Shown in pieces: positions 60,765 through 64,000 of a DNA stretch of 64,000 nucleotides. The notes beneath the pieces are model-generated. The model was given only the letters and a program-made list of their open reading frames with translations, was not told where the DNA came from and did no database searches. Made by a program: the position numbers and the translations under genes. Origin of the DNA: Penelope pileata (taxonomy: Eukaryota; Chordata; Aves; Galliformes; Cracidae); NCBI GenBank assembly GCA_013396635.1, contig WBMW01005742.1, forward strand, positions 181 to 64,180, in the 5' to 3' direction. Every line of letters starts with the position of its first letter. Position 1 is the first letter of the stretch.

Positions 60765-61041
60765 GTATCTTATTGATGTCTATACGGGGAAATGGCAAAA
60801 AACTGGAACATAGGAAGTTCTGCACCAATATGCAAAAGAACTTCTTCACGGTGCAGGTGACGGAGCACTGGAACAGGCTGCCCAAGGAGGTTGTGGAGTC
60901 TCCTTCCCTGGAGATATTCAAGACCCATCTGGACGCCTACCTGTGCAACCTGCTCTAGGGAACCTGCTTTGGCAGGGGGGTTGGACTCGATGATCTCTAG
61001 AGGTCTCTTCCAACCCCTACAATTCTGTGATTCTGTGATTT
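60765..61041 (+). mobile_element. CR1 3' end, well preserved
   Basis: Plus-strand open frame (60773-60958): IRGNGKKLEHRKFCTNMQK, NFFTVQVTEHWNRLPKEVVE, SPSLEIFKTHLDAYLCNLL, then the normal stop at TAG. The 3'UTR (GGTTGGACTCGATGATCTC) and the tail ATTCTGTGATTCTGTGATT follow. The uninterrupted C-terminal ORF2 end with its native stop makes this one of the younger-looking copies. Confidence 0.94.
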
Positions 61042-62567
61042 CAGAAAAATATGCAGTAAAAATATACATACTGACAGTAAACAAACGAACGAACAAACAA
61101 AAAACAAATAAGAGAGAGAGAGAGAGAGAAGAAGATCAGGGAATTTTCAAAAAGTAACCATGAATTTTTAAATGGGCAGTGAGTAACAGGCAACATAAAG
61201 AGCAAACCAATGTAATGTCTTTTTGTGACAGGAAATAGTTTTTTAAGTGAAAGGAGTAGCAACTGTCACACATCTGAAAACAGAATCAGAGGTCAGAATG
61301 CCTGCAACCTTTTCATAACTCAGGCAAAAACTGCCTAGGTGAAACCATAGCAGAAGGATACACAAGTGGTTAAACAATGTTGAACAGATAGTCCGCACAC
61401 TGAAAGCTATATCAGAGTAGCCAAGAAGCCTGTCCTAGGTACCCTGCTACTCTGTATTGCAATTAGGGATTTAAACGCAATATGAAAAAAGCGTTAACCA
61501 ATTTCTAAAGGATATGAGAATACAAAGAAAAACACTGGACCTTGAAGTATATTAATTGAGTTGGAAATAGTTCATTGAAGAGTAACAAAACTGCTCAAAG
61601 AGATGAGAAAATGTTGAAATAATTGTGATAGTTTAAAATAGAGAAGAGAAAACTGAGAGTATTACAATATAATGATTACTAAGTATGTTTAAGACTGTCA
61701 CTAAAAAAAAAAAAAATATATAGACTGCTGTGTCCACAAGGAATAGGACAAAAAGTAATGGTCACAGAGCCATCCAAGCACATATACTTCAAATAATTCT
61801 ATTGATCCCTGCAGTTACAGATATGCACCGCCTGAATTTAGAGCTCTACCATTTTCTGACTAATTGAGACACTTAGCACAGCACCCATAAACTGGATTGA
61901 TAATCATTAGTTGAAACAACATACCGAAAGTGTGGAAAGAATTTCACTGAGTGAGATATTGTCTCATCTGTGAGATCTTTTTATTTCTCTTTTTTGGAGG
62001 GATTTGAGAGGACCAGTTTTCTGACTGGTTTTAGATACAGGAATAACTGCAGTAAAATAAGCACTCATAAGGAGTTTGTACTTTAGAGTGTCATGATATT
62101 CAGATTTATTTTGAAAGTAATTTATACACACCTCCATTTGTTTCAGTATATTTTCAACATACTTTAATGTGCGGGGTTAGTCATCATAGTATGTGAGCAA
62201 ATGTCAAGAAATTCTTGCTCTTGCTACTAGATGTCTCTAATGTAGAAACAATCAATCAGCACCACTCACCTAATTCCTGGTCTAACAGTCTGTTTATAAT
62301 GGAGTATGTGTGATGTTGCCTGTCAGTTCTCGTTATCTTTTGATCGGCAGCTTCTTAGGAATGGCACTGCCAGAAGCGCTTGACTTTGTCAGTAGAAGTA
62401 TATTTCAAAGACCACTCCGATGTGTTATGTTACCCATTTCACGGTAGACACAATGAACTATGTTAACTTTTAAAGACAATTAAAACAAGGCAACCTCTAG
62501 GGTTCTATGACTTAAACTATATTTGAACAAAAATAACAAGCCTTTAATACAATTTCTGAAGTGTAAG
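61042..62567. other. AT-rich non-coding stretch
   Basis: A CAAACGAA/AC-type simple repeat is followed by (GA)n at 61110-61133, and an A-run lies at 61704-61716. No gene was recognised. Confidence 0.45.
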
Positions 62568-62569
62568 TA

Positions 62570-62875
62570 GGTTGCACCGAAAGTAATGCCTCCTATTTAT
62601 TTCCATGGAAACTACAGCTGATACAAATAATACAATAACACTATGTGACAGAGTAAATTCTCAGCTACAAAACAATACTTTTCAACATAGACACCACCAT
62701 TATCTATGCATTTTTGCCAATGACAAACAACAGCCTGCATGCTGCACTTGTAAAAATCTGCATGGCCATCCAGAATGTGGCTTGTCTTTCATGTCGCTGT
62801 CACCAACACTGAAATGCACCACCCACCCCTCACTGCTAACATCCACTGTTTTGTCTCCATAAATATTCAGCAAGA
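62570..62875 (-). mobile_element. mariner deletion derivative, truncated (copy E)
   Basis: A TA (62568-62569) precedes GGTTGCACCGAAAGTAATGC, the best-preserved terminal repeat in the window. The element continues through the C-terminal remnant and the helix-turn-helix segment (CCACCCACCCCTCACTG, then ATCCACTGTTTTGTCTCC). It stops near 62875, so the leader half and second end seen in copies B-D are missing. Minus-strand orientation. Inactive. Confidence 0.88.
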
Positions 62876-64000
62876 CATTTGTCTTAGTTACATTGTGAGA
62901 GTTGCGTCTGCTGTCCTAAGACAATATAGCTTTTAAGTGATCATCGAGTTCACACAGTAATTCCTCCATAAATGTTACCCCGCAGTGTTATAATCTTGTT
63001 CTGCGGATTGCTGTAAAGCCCTGCACAACACTGTTGGTGTATCAGGCCCAACACGTGTGATGGTTTAGATGTGGGGAGCTCTAGGCTTGCTATTCTCTCT
63101 AACAGATCCAATCTGTCAGGTCTGCATCAATTATTTCAGACTGTTTTACCAATAATTGTAGAAACCGCAATCCCCCTAAACATTTAAATATATCCCTAAG
63201 ACCTTTTAATATTTCATGGGCTTTTGCAAAATTTTATTGTGATTAACAAAAAATTAAAAGAAATTAAAAGATAACTGATTTTTGCAAGTTTTGTGGAAAA
63301 GCAGGTAGGACAAGATGAGTCACACTGCAAAAGAAATGATAAATAATCTGGTTATTTATGAGACATGGCAGTCACTGAAAATAAGGATCACAATTTTTCT
63401 TATAAAAGAAAAAATGTATTTGAATTTCCAGAGATATTTACCAGATAGCTTACTTTTTGTCAAACTCAATTTCCATCTGAATTTTTGTCTTTGTGTACAA
63501 GTCATTTTCTTTTACTTCCTTGATTCCAAGTACATTTCAGGTGGAAAATAAATACTGAGAATTTCTATAAAAAAAATTAACTCACAGAGAATTTTTCTGA
63601 AATTGACAGTAATACAATTCATAACTGCCAAAAGTACCTTCTAGATTTCTAATGAAAATCTGTTTTGACTTGTGTAAGTTACACAAGCTAAAAAAAAAAA
63701 AAAAAAGTCTTTATTTAGTAAGAAATCTTTAGGAAAATGTTGCCTCTAAAATGTCAGCAGACCTTCTTCATATCATGTTTAGGTGGTACAGTAAAGTACC
63801 ATTTTACATATCTCCTCTGTGTCCTTGACATTCACCCATGGAATGGATTTTATTCCAGGATTTGAGTACAAGTGTTAGGGAACAGCCACAGCAAACAGTG
63901 AACACAGATAAATGATGCTGAAATCCAGGAGAGCAGAACTGATGCAAGAGTGTGAAAGGGACATGGAGATGAAAAGCAGAGAGAAGCATAGAATGGGAAA
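62876..64000. other. Non-coding stretch to the window end
   Basis: Positions 62885-63180 are less AT-rich and contain a short minus-strand open frame of unclear meaning. The rest is AT-rich, with an A-run at 63690-63706. No gene was recognised. Confidence 0.4.

Noticed and set aside
62960..63120. Minus-strand open segment of about 50 codons in less AT-rich DNA
   Set aside because: No start, splice sites or family motif could be supported. It was considered as an ERV scrap but not demonstrated.
1..64000. A previously undescribed multi-gene system
   Set aside because: No cluster of linked coding genes exists. Apart from two exon candidates, the coding content is transposon-derived.

Overview
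The window looks like AT-rich, repeat-interrupted chromosomal DNA from a bird. It is intergenic or the inside of a very large intron. The main evidence is about fifteen fragments of CR1 (chicken repeat 1) LINEs on both strands. Many of them end in the octamer-like tail ATTCTATG/ATTCTGTG that is typical of avian CR1. The window also holds five short copies of a mariner DNA transposon with GCTCCGAAAGTAATGCC-type ends, and several solo or nested endogenous-retrovirus LTRs of kinds common in birds. A galliform is plausible because mariners of this type (Galluhop/Mariner1_GG) were described from chicken, but the sequence does not prove the species. There is no bacterial-style gene content, operon, CRISPR array, rRNA or recognisable tRNA.

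Layout. Bases 1-716 are a minus-strand CR1 ORF2 fragment cut by the window edge. Next come a possible 39-bp micro-exon (873-911, minus) and about 4 kb of unique AT-rich DNA. CR1 pieces lie at 5.0, 5.6-7.0 and 7.3-7.8 kb. A GC-rich islet is at 9.3 kb, a mariner remnant at 11.9-12.2 kb, and an old CR1 with a pair of perfect palindromes at 13.6-13.9 kb. From 14 to 25.6 kb the DNA is mostly unique, with hairpins at 15.7 kb, an unclassified more GC-rich segment at 20.7-21.4 kb and a G-quadruplex purine tract at 22.05 kb. An LTR split by a CR1 lies at 25.6-26.35 kb. The best protein-coding signal in the window, a 220-bp minus-strand exon candidate with good splice sites, is at 28.07-28.29 kb. CR1 ends follow at 30.7 and 31.5 kb. 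A 2.2-kb CR1 at 33.0-35.3 kb is interrupted by an LTR element that contains an assembly gap. Further on are mariner (39.5 kb), solo LTR (40.7 kb), CR1 (42.6 kb), mariner (45.5 kb), CR1 (48.9 kb), CR1 (51.3-52.3 kb), an LTR-like segment (53.65-54.3 kb), mariner abutting CR1 (54.6-55.3 kb), a CpG-rich solo LTR with perfect 6-bp target repeats (56.2 kb), CR1 (58.5 and 60.8 kb) and a mariner remnant (62.6 kb).

The sequence therefore reads mainly as a record of transposition. Insertions are nested in one another, several with readable target-site duplications. One complete ERV may be hidden in an assembly gap, and one mariner deletion derivative has been amplified. No new functional gene system is convincingly visible. 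The two splice-flanked open segments, whose codon phases fit each other, are the only hint of a host gene, probably one with very large introns transcribed on the minus strand. Most other open frames are chance frames or transposon fragments.
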